Program-made: the position numbers and the translations under genes
DNA from: Candidatus Cryptobacteroides excrementipullorum
GTDB taxonomy: Bacteria; Bacteroidota; Bacteroidia; Bacteroidales; UBA932
Direction of reading: 5' to 3'
Assembly: GCA_017695065.1 (NCBI GenBank)
Contig: JADILZ010000014.1
Coordinates: forward strand, 1 to 64,000
DNA length: 64,000 bases
Shown here: positions 42,601 to 49,597 of the stretch, piece after piece
Layout: each line of letters starts with the position of its first letter
Numbering within the stretch: position 1 is the stretch's first letter
Notes under the pieces: model-generated
Seen by the model: the letters and a program-made list of their open reading frames with translations, nothing else
The model's database searches: none
What the model was told of the DNA's origin: nothing

Positions 42601-44117
42601 AACATGCCCTGGAAGAGGAAGCTAAGGTTGGGGTCGCTGCACACTATCTTCCCGTCGAAAGCTTCCTGGGCAAGTGTCCCGGCCGCAGCTATTCCCGTAT
42701 AGTCGTATTGCTTGAAGTTCAGCCTGCTGACTGACAGGGAGTCTATCTCAAGCTTCGGACCCTCTTTACCTATCGAGGCCCTGAGACTGGAGTTCATGGT
42801 ACATTCGTGGATTAGGTCTGACCCTACAATCCTGCCTATGTCCAGGTTCCATGTGCCGAGACTGCCTTTTATTTCGATGTCCTTTCCCTTGCCGGCAAGG
42901 CCTGTAATGTCGAGACCAGGGATTATCGCCCCGATTCTGGAGCGGAATACCCCTCCCAGGTGCAGACTGTCCAGCCCGCCTTTTACAGTTCCCTTGAAAT
43001 TGAATACGTTGCCGGGAGCGTACTTGTCTATACCGTTGGCTTTCCCGTTTGAAAGTGCAGCGAGTATCCCTTCTATGGAGGCTGTGGTGAAGCTGAGACT
43101 GTCTATCCTTATCTGCGAATCCATCTTCTCCACTTCCGGCAGCCCTTTTATCCTGCCCCCGAGTGCCAGATGCACCCCTTCCTTGTCGAGGGAAGTGCCC
43201 AGGGAGGCAATTTCCAGGTCAGATACCGTGCCTCTGACCCTCGCATCGTGTATGTCCATGGCAAAAGGGGTCACCTTTACGCCAGGAACGAAAAATCCGA
43301 GGGTCTTCATGTCCAGCCTGCTCCCGGATACAGAGGCATCCAGTACTATCCTGTTCACGAAATCCTTGAAATCATGCGCATCCTCATAGGACATGCTGAA
43401 CTCCGGAATGAATATGTCGGACCACGGGTCGGAAATGGCGAGGTCCCTTATCATGCTTATCCCGTGGCCCACTGAGGCGCTGCCTGAAATGAAATTGCAG
43501 ACATATCCGCTCTTTTCCCTGAAGGAAAGCTGGTCGAGTGTACCGGACATGGCCTTGTCTGCAAGTTTAAGATGCCTGGCCTCAATGTTTATGTCGTACA
43601 GCTCCAGGTCGCTCCAGTCTATCCCTACGTCATGCTGTCCGGAAAAGTCTTTCCTGAAATTCCGGAGCCTGAATGTCATGCCGTTTATGATGGCCCTCCT
43701 GAGGTCAAACACATTGCCCTGGCTGTCCTTCTTTACCCTGTCCTTGCTGATGCCGAACATCCTTTCGAGGTTGGTCCTGTCCTCTTCGATGACCATGTTC
43801 ATCTCTGCACCCCTGATGTATGCATTGCGTATGTGGATGCCTTCATTTTCCCTCAGGCCTCTGAGCGAGAAGCGTGCTATGATGTATTCCGCCTTGAAGA
43901 GCGTGTCTCTGGCGGATGTGTCGCACGGAGCCTTGTCCACGACAGATATATCCTTTATTATTAGTGTGTTGAATGGTTTGAAATGGATTTTTCCGAAACT
44001 TATTCCGGCATCGGGACCCAATGTCACGCTGTCCAGTATCTTCCGTGTAAGGTACGTCTGTACCTGCGGGGTCTGGATGGCAAGAATCCCCGCAATTATC
44101 AGCGATGCCAGCGCCAC
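39633..44117 (-). CDS. tamB: Translocation and assembly module protein TamB (AsmA-like)
   Basis: A very long inner-membrane-anchored protein (1494 aa) with one N-terminal helix, then a periplasmic beta-rich structure ending in the DUF490/TamB C-terminal domain (for example VSEIMSNQLNTIFQKLD and LDLGLNYQ). TamB-like proteins bridge the envelope and carry lipids or help barrel assembly. The GTG at 44117 falls inside the membrane helix: the same frame stays open another 24 codons upstream, encoding basic residues and KILWLTAV. A non-ATG start further upstream, such as CTG, is therefore more likely. No ATG is available there. It is first in a five-gene operon and divergent from tsaD. Confidence 0.88.
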   Translation of the reverse strand: MALASLIIAGILAIQTPQVQTYLTRKILDSVTLGPDAGISFGKIHFKPFNTLIIKDISVVDKAPCDTSARDTLFKAEYIIARFSLRGLRENEGIHIRNAYIRGAEMNMVIEEDRTNLERMFGISKDRVKKDSQGNVFDLRRAIINGMTFRLRNFRKDFSGQHDVGIDWSDLELYDINIEARHLKLADKAMSGTLDQLSFREKSGYVCNFISGSASVGHGISMIRDLAISDPWSDIFIPEFSMSYEDAHDFKDFVNRIVLDASVSGSRLDMKTLGFFVPGVKVTPFAMDIHDARVRGTVSDLEIASLGTSLDKEGVHLALGGRIKGLPEVEKMDSQIRIDSLSFTTASIEGILAALSNGKANGIDKYAPGNVFNFKGTVKGGLDSLHLGGVFRSRIGAIIPGLDITGLAGKGKDIEIKGSLGTWNLDIGRIVGSDLIHECTMNSSLRASIGKEGPKLEIDSLSVSRLNFKQYDYTGIAAAGTLAQEAFDGKIVCSDPNLSFLFQGMFSFSSKTQNALYRFYTNIGYADLYALNLDKRGMSRVSLQTSADFYRIKGTDMLGNINVSGITLENSHGRYDIGDLSISSHSSDTLYRVRLKSDFAEGSFKGSGSMSDFIRDVKGLTLHRQLPSMFRDSAFVWNNRSYDFTFRLFDTMDLLAFLAPGVYIAENTILNMHVAGSGRLDGDLTSQRIAYKEQFLKDVTLDFSNDENGFAGELRSETVSAASLLLKNNSLKIFAGKDHIGAGYTYDNQGKLDNRGEFFILGDLIRDSADSLRYKISLLPSSIYLNAREWNIMPSGLTVSVKDIDVENIEFKSGEQSLRIHGGISDSGKDTLFLDVERFDISIINPLLGKNSAFAGTASGNAALLSGNGDKSIMLDFLCDSTSISGAQMGTVRLGCDWNEDSKLLNASLRNSYNGKSNFDIGGTYSPGKKEIDMTARLDRLDISCISPYLSSIFSETSGSVSGLFAVRGKTSSLEIESTGARLDDATMRIAFTNVPYTLNGGFRIDSRGVYFDSISLTDRHGNPGEVTGEITYENFRDIRFNTRIDADRIECIDLNEKMSKSFYGHLFATAGISITGPMNAMRMSVEATTTGSGELHVPVSGSSSFKTSDLLTFKKIENEETVDPYEMMISRLQKREKSRGNFEINLMVAATPGVRAFVEIDKASGNVLSGYGSGTIDLDINPGKDIFNINGDYTLSGGNYRFVAIGLAKDFAINEGSSVKFNGDIMESTLNIDATYTTKTSLSALIADTSSVSSRRTVECGIHISDRISNPRLDFSINVPDIDPTVKARVESALSTEDKVQKQFLSLLVSNSFLPDEQSGIFNNTSFLASSVSEIMSNQLNTIFQKLDIPLDLGLNYQTNDRGNDIFDVAISTQLFNNRVVINGNIGNRQYTSGSTNDDVVGDLDIEIKIDRPGAFRLNLFSHSADQYTNYLDNSQRNGIGLTYQQEFNSFKEFFRKIFSRRKRKEAMQRMEEKALMNEEKVTIRIQDNNDRE

Positions 44118-44179
44118 TGCTGTCAGCCACAGTATTTTCAGTGCCTTTCTGATACTTCTACGTTTTTCGGTAAAACCTA

Positions 44180-44187
44180 CAAAAGTA
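44180..44187 (-). promoter_or_regulatory. -7 box of the tamB operon
   Basis: The minus-strand octamer TACTTTTG (exact) lies 63 bases ahead of the GTG at 44117 and within the open frame leading into tamB. The real start should be downstream of about 44174. Confidence 0.5.
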
Positions 44188-44209
44188 ACAATTATCTCCG
44201 ATTATTTCT

Positions 44210-44217
44210 TATTTTTG
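44210..44217 (+). promoter_or_regulatory. -7 box of tsaD
   Basis: TATTTTTG (exact) lies 61 bases before the tsaD ATG, back to back with the tamB promoter. Confidence 0.6.
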
Positions 44218-44248
44218 CCACTTGAAAAAGAGTTTTTGAAAGTACAAC

Positions 44249-44261
44249 CATCGAACTGACG
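44249..44261. promoter_or_regulatory. CGTC-N5-GACG-like motif ahead of tsaD
   Basis: CATCGAACTGACG differs by one base from the 13-mer found ahead of recQ and the FAD oxidoreductase gene. It lies within the tsaD leader, 17 bases from the ATG. Confidence 0.35.
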
Positions 44262-44278
44262 CCAATACAGAATTCATT

Positions 44279-45304
44279 ATGGATATAATCCTCGGAATAG
44301 AATCTTCCTGTGACGATACATCGGCCGCCGTGATAAAGGACGGCTATCTCCTGTCCAACGTGCTCGCAAGCCAGGATGTCCACAAGGCCTATGGCGGTGT
44401 AATCCCGGAACTTGCGTCGAGGGCTCATCAGCTCAATATAGTCCCGGTTGTCAGCCAGGCGATAGACAGGGCTGGCATCAGCCTGTCGGACATAACGGCG
44501 ATAGCGTTCACACGCGGGCCGGGCCTTCTCGGCTCTCTTCTCGTCGGGACGTCTTTCGCCAAGGGTCTCTCGATCGCACTCGGATGTCCTCTGGTTGAGG
44601 TGAACCATCTCCAGGGGCATGTACTTGCAAATTTCATAAAAGAGTACGGAAAAGACACTCCGGTGCCTCAGTTCCCGTACCTGTGCCTCCTAGTCTCCGG
44701 CGGCAACTCGCAGATAGTCAGGGTGGACAGCCCTCTTGATTTCGAGATTCTCGGACAGACCACAGATGATGCCGTCGGAGAGGCTTTCGACAAATGCTCG
44801 AAGATGATGGGGCTCGGCTACCCGGGAGGGCCGGTCGTTGACCGTCTGGCCAAGCTGGGGGATCCGCAGAGATTCCATTTTTCAAAGCCCCATGTACCTG
44901 GCCTCGATTACAGTTTCAGCGGAGTCAAGACATCCCTGCTGTATTTCGTCAGGGACCGGCTTGCAGAAGATCCGGAATTCATGGAGAAGAACAAGGAGGA
45001 TATCTGCGCATCGTTCCAGAGGACTCTGATCGAAATCCTCATGGACAAGCTGATAAAGGCTGCGAAACAGACCGGAATCAGGCAGGTTACGATCGGAGGC
45101 GGCGTCTCGGCCAACAGCGGACTCAGGGCAGCGGTCACCGAGGAGGGCAAAAAACGCGGGTGGACTACATATCTTCCTGAATTCAAGTTCACTACAGATA
45201 ATGCCGCTATGATTGCAATTGCAGGTTACTTCCATTATCTGAACGGCGAGAGGACAGGGCTGGATGTCGCACCAGTATCCAGGATCGCTGATTTCGGGAG
45301 GTAG
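44279..45304 (+). CDS. tsaD: tRNA N6-adenosine threonylcarbamoyltransferase
   Basis: TsaD (341 aa) transfers the threonylcarbamoyl group to A37 of ANN-decoding tRNAs, as part of the TsaBDE complex. Visible: GIESSCDDTSAAV at the start, the metal ligands His110 and His114 in NHLQGH, LVSGGNSQIV, TTDDAVGEAFDKCSKMMGL, and the ATP-binding IGGGVSANSGLR. The family is essential in most bacteria. It is divergent from tamB, an arrangement I recall from other Bacteroidales. Confidence 0.96.
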   Translation: MDIILGIESSCDDTSAAVIKDGYLLSNVLASQDVHKAYGGVIPELASRAHQLNIVPVVSQAIDRAGISLSDITAIAFTRGPGLLGSLLVGTSFAKGLSIALGCPLVEVNHLQGHVLANFIKEYGKDTPVPQFPYLCLLVSGGNSQIVRVDSPLDFEILGQTTDDAVGEAFDKCSKMMGLGYPGGPVVDRLAKLGDPQRFHFSKPHVPGLDYSFSGVKTSLLYFVRDRLAEDPEFMEKNKEDICASFQRTLIEILMDKLIKAAKQTGIRQVTIGGGVSANSGLRAAVTEEGKKRGWTTYLPEFKFTTDNAAMIAIAGYFHYLNGERTGLDVAPVSRIADFGR

Positions 45305-45330
45305 TGTCCCTGTGTCGCCATGCCCATCGC

Positions 45331-45483
45331 GGGGCTGTCACTGTCAGGTGACCGGGGGTGAACAGACGAAGGTCGCCAGACTTTCAGGGCCGCACCGGAG
45401 GGTCAGCGAGGTTTCCGGCAGGAAAAATAAATGTCCGGATTTTAAGAGAATATTGCTAAACGGTAATTCGTCGAACTGACGTT
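45331..45483 (+). repeat. Second copy of the dispersed GC-rich element
   Basis: This stretch shares three blocks, in the same order, with the element upstream of recQ: GGGGCTGTCAC with AGGTGAC and GGGGGTG; then CAGGGCCGCACCGGAG and GTCAGCGAGGTTTCCG; then TTTTAAGA, TAATTCGTCGAACTGACGTT. It lacks the 46-base duplication. It ends about 45 bases before the FAD oxidoreductase ATG and follows tsaD by 26 bases. Confidence 0.75.
45469..45481. promoter_or_regulatory. CGTC-GAACT-GACG motif ahead of the FAD oxidoreductase gene
   Basis: Identical 13-mer to the proximal recQ copy, 47 bases before the ATG at 45529, at the 3' end of the dispersed element. Confidence 0.45.
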
Positions 45484-45528
45484 AAATTGTGTCTGAATTG
45501 TAACCGATTGATTGAAAACCTGTAAACA

Positions 45529-47082
45529 ATGAAGGAAATCGAAATCTCCTGTCCGATAGGGAAAGAACCGTCACCAGAACAGATTATCTCGGCGGCCTCA
45601 AGGGCTCTGGGCGTGTCGCCAAAAGCCGTTGCACATTACCGCATATCCAGACGTTCTGTCGATGCGCGCGGGGAGATCCTGTACAGGTACAGGGTAGAGG
45701 CGTACAAGACCGGGGAGGAATATCAGGAATACAGGCTTCCCGAGTATAGGGATGTGTCTTCGGCACGTCCGGTCATTGTAATCGGAGCCGGACCTGCCGG
45801 GATGTTCGCAGCCCTGCGGCTTCTCATGCGTGGGCTCAGGCCTGTGATCCTGGAGCGTGGCAAGGATGTCCACAAGAGGAAGTTCGACATGGCGCGGCTC
45901 TCCAGGGAAGGTGTCGTGGACCCTGATTCCAATTACTGTTTCGGAGAGGGAGGCGCAGGTACTTTCTCTGACGGCAAGCTCTTCACCCGCTCTTCAAAAA
46001 GAGGGGACATCCGTGAAGTGCTTCATCAGCTCGTGGCATTCGGGGCTGACCCGTCGATTCTCATAGACGCACACCCGCATATAGGCAGCGACCGCCTGCC
46101 TGCCATTGTGGAGAACATCCGCAAATGCATAGTCGGGCATGGCGGGGAGTACCATTTCAGCACCAGGGTTACGGACATATCGCGTTCATCAGACGGGACA
46201 TTCACCGTGACTGCAGACAGGTGTGCAGAGGACGGGAGCGTTTCAGGCGTTGAATTCAGGGCTGGCAGAGTGATTCTTGCCACTGGACATTCCGCACGGG
46301 ACATATACATGCTTTTCGACCGGAAAGGGTGGGAACTGCAGGCCAAGGGTTTTGCCCTCGGCGTGCGTGTGGAGCATCCTCAGTCCCTGATCAACAGGAT
46401 TCAGTATCACGGTAAATACCAGCCTTTCATGCCTGCAGCCGAGTATTCTTTCGTCACTCAGATTGAGGGAAGGGGGGTCTTTTCTTTCTGCATGTGTCCG
46501 GGTGGGATTCTCGTGCCGTCCTCTACCGCCCCGGGGGAGGTGGTCCTGAACGGGATGTCCAACTCCGCACGCAATTCAAGGTGGGCCAATTCCGGGGTTG
46601 TGGTTTCTGTGGAGCCTGATGACATGCCGCAGTATTCGAAATACGGGGCCTTGTCCCTGCTCCGTTTCCAGATGGATGTCGAGCAGTCGATGTTCCGCTG
46701 CACGGGTTCCATGAAGGCTCCGGCCCAGAGAATGATGGACTTCTGCAGGAAGACGGTCTCATCCGGCCTTCCTGTCACTTCATACCATCCTGGTGCGGTG
46801 TCCGCGCCTCTGCACGAACTTCTTCCTGAACATGTCGCTATGAGACTGAAATATGCTTTTCCCGAGATAGGCAACAGGAAAATGAAGGGATACTACACCA
46901 ACGATGCCCTGCTTCTTGGCGTAGAGTCCCGCACTTCATCGCCTGTACGCATCCCACGGGATCCCGAGACATTCGAACATACTCAGGTGAAAGGCCTTTT
47001 CCCGTGTGGGGAGGGAGCAGGGTATTCTGGAGGTATAGTGTCTTCAGCCCTGGACGGAATCAACTGTGCTGCAAGGGTATAG
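45529..47082 (+). CDS. FAD-dependent oxidoreductase (NAD(P)/FAD family)
   Basis: A 517-residue flavoprotein. Residues 1-80 form a small N-terminal domain (ISCPIGKEPSPEQI; the ISRRSVDARG segment is typical of this group). The Rossmann motif IGAGPAGMFAALRLL then begins near residue 84, followed by NYCFGEGGAGTFSDGKL (FAD contact) and ILATGHSARDIY. The C-terminal GEGAGYSGGIVSSA closes the FAD site. The family is widespread in bacteria and annotated only as FAD-dependent; substrate is unknown. Gene context (tsaD upstream, SRP RNA downstream) gives no clue. Confidence 0.85.
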   Translation: MKEIEISCPIGKEPSPEQIISAASRALGVSPKAVAHYRISRRSVDARGEILYRYRVEAYKTGEEYQEYRLPEYRDVSSARPVIVIGAGPAGMFAALRLLMRGLRPVILERGKDVHKRKFDMARLSREGVVDPDSNYCFGEGGAGTFSDGKLFTRSSKRGDIREVLHQLVAFGADPSILIDAHPHIGSDRLPAIVENIRKCIVGHGGEYHFSTRVTDISRSSDGTFTVTADRCAEDGSVSGVEFRAGRVILATGHSARDIYMLFDRKGWELQAKGFALGVRVEHPQSLINRIQYHGKYQPFMPAAEYSFVTQIEGRGVFSFCMCPGGILVPSSTAPGEVVLNGMSNSARNSRWANSGVVVSVEPDDMPQYSKYGALSLLRFQMDVEQSMFRCTGSMKAPAQRMMDFCRKTVSSGLPVTSYHPGAVSAPLHELLPEHVAMRLKYAFPEIGNRKMKGYYTNDALLLGVESRTSSPVRIPRDPETFEHTQVKGLFPCGEGAGYSGGIVSSALDGINCAARV

Positions 47083-47204
47083 GCTCTTCCTTAGCCTTCT
47101 TCTGAGGTCTATCGGATGCCGTGTGCCAGCTCTTCCGGAAGTTTGCATATGTACAATTTCGGCCTGACAGGACGGATTTAATTTTGTATTCATGAAAAAA
47201 TGAC
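47083..47204. other. Intergenic stretch before the SRP RNA
   Basis: No gene, repeat or convincing terminator was seen. The last 20 bases belong to the SRP RNA promoter. Confidence 0.5.
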
Positions 47205-47212
47205 TACCTTTG
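47183..47212 (+). promoter_or_regulatory. Promoter of the SRP RNA gene
   Basis: TTTG at 47183-47186, an 18-base spacer and TACCTTTG at 47205-47212, followed 4 bases later by the RNA 5' end. Confidence 0.8.
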
Positions 47213-47216
47213 CAAC

Positions 47217-47313
47217 GGGTAAGTCATACACGACCAGCTCCCTTTGAATTCCCCCAGGACCGGAAGGTAGCAAGGGTAGGAGGTTGTAGCGGTGCGATGT
47301 ATTCAGCTTACCC
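47217..47313 (+). ncRNA. ffs: Signal recognition particle RNA, small bacterial type (4.5S)
   Basis: About 97 nucleotides folding into one long hairpin, closed by GGGTAAG (47217-47223) with CTTACCC (47307-47313). It holds the SRP core: CCCCCAGGACCGGAAGGTAG with the GGAA tetraloop, then GCAAGGGTAGG (internal loop bound by Ffh). It is followed by six Ts that serve as a terminator. The RNA with Ffh targets nascent membrane proteins to the translocon. Confidence 0.93.
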
Positions 47314-47465
47314 TTTTTTCGTTCAAAATTCCAGAAAAGGTCATCTGCTGCGTTCTCCATTCCATCCTTGTCCTCACAACCCCCAAGGTTGCTGCGGGAA
47401 GTCTGTCATGTCGGGCCTTGCATCTGCCCCTTTTCTGAAATTTCGCATGGCGCGGTCTGCCTCCA
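47314..47465. other. Spacer between SRP RNA and cdd
   Basis: It begins with the T-run that ends the SRP RNA. Nothing else recognisable was found; the cytidine deaminase gene ends here on the other strand. Confidence 0.5.
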
Positions 47466-47942
47466 TCATTTCAGAGAATCGAATATGAACGGGAGGATAT
47501 CGTCAACCCTCGAGAATTTCCATATTTTCTCTGAACCTACCAGAAGTACCTCCATCGGCTTCCCGCTTCTGGCCTGGTATTGGGCCATGACCTGACGGCA
47601 TGCACCGCACGGCGTCGCCGGGAACGCGCAGACCTTCCCGTCCTGTTCCGCCGCCACCGCGAGAGCTGACATGGCAGCATCCGGACGGGTGGCTCCGGCA
47701 TGGAACATTGCTGTCCTTTCCGCACACAGGCCTGAAGGAAACGCGATGTTCTCCTGGTTTGCCCCAATGACAATCTCGCCGGTCGAGAGGCGGACCGCCG
47801 CGCCGACGTTGAAATGCGAGTATGGCGAGTATGCTCCCCTGATTGCATCCAGAGCCGCCTGGGCAAGCTCCCTGTCTTCCGTGGAAAGCTCGTCCAGGCT
47901 GTCATATTCCATGTAGTTGATCTTGAGTTCGAGCGACTTCAT
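47466..47942 (-). CDS. cdd: Cytidine deaminase
   Basis: A 158-residue zinc enzyme deaminating cytidine and deoxycytidine in pyrimidine salvage. Visible: SHFNVGAAV (substrate loop), CAERTA (zinc cysteine plus catalytic glutamate), and PCGACRQV (two zinc cysteines). Start 47942 begins MKSLELKINYMEY and is preferred; an in-frame ATG at 47981 would add 13 residues and sits almost on the likely -7 box (minus-strand TATATTCG at 47989-47996). It is divergent from mnmA. Confidence 0.93.
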   Translation of the reverse strand: MKSLELKINYMEYDSLDELSTEDRELAQAALDAIRGAYSPYSHFNVGAAVRLSTGEIVIGANQENIAFPSGLCAERTAMFHAGATRPDAAMSALAVAAEQDGKVCAFPATPCGACRQVMAQYQARSGKPMEVLLVGSEKIWKFSRVDDILPFIFDSLK

Positions 47943-48000
47943 ATACAGCCTGTTTTTAAGGTTTTGCCCTTCCCTGTGCATCCGGTCACGAATATATGGT

Positions 48001-48008
48001 TATCTTTG
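48001..48008 (+). promoter_or_regulatory. -7 box of mnmA
   Basis: TATCTTTG (exact) lies 142 bases before the mnmA ATG, next to the minus-strand cdd box. Confidence 0.5.
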
Positions 48009-48149
48009 TACCCTGGATATATGGCCGGAATGCAGCAGATACAAGTGCAGTATAAATGGCAACAAGGCAAATATAATGAATTAATCGCTTCCGTGCCATG
48101 CCTTTTGATAAAAATCAAGTGTCATTTGCTTACAGATAGGAGAAAAAAT

Positions 48150-49592
48150 ATGAAGATTTGTGTCGGATTGTCAGGCGGAGTTGATTCCAGCGTGGCGGCT
48201 TACCTTCTGAAAAAGGCCGGTTATGATGTCTTTGCCTTGTTCATGCAGAACTGGCATGACACCACCGGCACTCTTCACGGGGACTGCGAGTGGGAGGAGG
48301 ACCGGTTCGTGGCCGAGATGGTTGCCAGGAAGATCGGAATCCCGTTTTACTTCGTGGACTTGAGCAAGGAGTACCGCCAGAGAGTGGTGGACTACATGTT
48401 CGACGAGTATTCAAAAGGCCGCACACCCAACCCCGATGTGCTGTGCAACAGGGAGATAAAGTTCGATGCATTCCTCAAATGCGCCCAGAAGCTTGGAGCC
48501 TCCTATGTTGCCACAGGGCATTACTGCAGAAAGGACGAGATTGCCGGAGCGGACGGAAAGCCTGTATTCCGCATCTTCGCGGGGGCGGATCCCAACAAGG
48601 ACCAGAGCTATTTCCTCTGCCAGCTCACCCAGGAACAGCTCTCCATGGCGATGTTCCCGATAGGGGACCTTGACAAGCCAGAGGTCCGGCGGATAGCGCA
48701 TGAGGCTGACCTTCCGTCTGCGGACAAGAAGGATTCGCAGGGGATATGTTTTGTTGGTAAAGTGGACCTGCCCACCTTCCTCCAGCAGAAACTTCAGCCC
48801 AGGAAAGGTGATGTGGTGGAAGTCTATGATGCTTATTTTCAGGATAATGAACAATACTCTTTCATCCATGACACCCTTCTGTCCCTTAAACAGGACGGCA
48901 GTTCATCGGGAGATGTCCAGATGGTGACAGACTATATATCGGAGACCAAGTCTCTGAAAGTCAATGACCCTGTGCATGAGTACAGTGCGGCCGGCAATCC
49001 GGACAATGAGGGAGGATGTTCCTCTTCTTCACCTTTTTCGGCGGAGAAGATAGCGGCTCTTCCGGATGACGCATTGTTCAGGTTGTCTGCCCCGGTGTCT
49101 TACGACATAAAGTTCGAGACTGAGACCTACCGCAGCGGCAGGAAGCACGTCAGGAAGACGCGTTACAAGGAAAACCCGTACGGCAAGATTGCCGGACATC
49201 ATGACGGGGCGCAGTTCTATACTGTCGGACAGCGTAAGGGGCTCAATATCGGGGGACACAAGGATTCTTTGTTTGTCATAGCCACCGATATTGACAAGAA
49301 TATAATATATGTAGGGGAGGGGCATACCCACAAGGGGCTATCACGCAGCTGCCTCCGCATAGCACCGGAGGATGTGCACTGGATCCGGGAGGATATACCC
49401 ATGAGAGAAGGGGAGCTGCGCCGGTACCGAGTGCGCATACGTTATCGCCAGCCCTTGCAGGATGCCACCCTGGTAATGCGCGGGAACGGCCTTTATATCC
49501 TTTTCGACACACCGCAGCGCGGCATAACTCCAGGGCAGTTCGCCGTGTGGTATGACCGCGACGAGATGGTCGGGTCAGGGGTGATATGCTGA
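48150..49592 (+). CDS. mnmA: tRNA 2-thiouridine(34) synthase MnmA, with a large insertion
   Basis: MnmA (480 aa) thiolates U34 of tRNA-Lys, -Glu and -Gln using ATP and a relayed persulfide. The PP-loop SGGVDSSV is at 8-15; catalytic cysteines are Cys99 (NPDVLCNREIKF) and Cys200 (GICFVGK); the C-terminal domain starts near GQRKGLNIGG. MnmA is usually about 360 residues. Here about 120 extra residues (about 223-346), with a serine-rich, low-complexity centre, sit between the catalytic core and the central domain. ATG at 48150 is supported by AGGAG at 48138; the upstream frame overlaps cdd and is rejected. Confidence 0.93.
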   Translation: MKICVGLSGGVDSSVAAYLLKKAGYDVFALFMQNWHDTTGTLHGDCEWEEDRFVAEMVARKIGIPFYFVDLSKEYRQRVVDYMFDEYSKGRTPNPDVLCNREIKFDAFLKCAQKLGASYVATGHYCRKDEIAGADGKPVFRIFAGADPNKDQSYFLCQLTQEQLSMAMFPIGDLDKPEVRRIAHEADLPSADKKDSQGICFVGKVDLPTFLQQKLQPRKGDVVEVYDAYFQDNEQYSFIHDTLLSLKQDGSSSGDVQMVTDYISETKSLKVNDPVHEYSAAGNPDNEGGCSSSSPFSAEKIAALPDDALFRLSAPVSYDIKFETETYRSGRKHVRKTRYKENPYGKIAGHHDGAQFYTVGQRKGLNIGGHKDSLFVIATDIDKNIIYVGEGHTHKGLSRSCLRIAPEDVHWIREDIPMREGELRRYRVRIRYRQPLQDATLVMRGNGLYILFDTPQRGITPGQFAVWYDRDEMVGSGVIC

Positions 49593-49597
49593 TCCGG

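Noticed and set aside
43393..44259. 288-codon plus-strand frame under tamB
   Set aside because: Antisense shadow of tamB with no domain; it runs through the tsaD promoter.
47814..48149. 112-codon extension at the start of mnmA
   Set aside because: It overlaps cdd on the other strand and crosses the mnmA promoter; a ribosome binding site supports the ATG at 48150.
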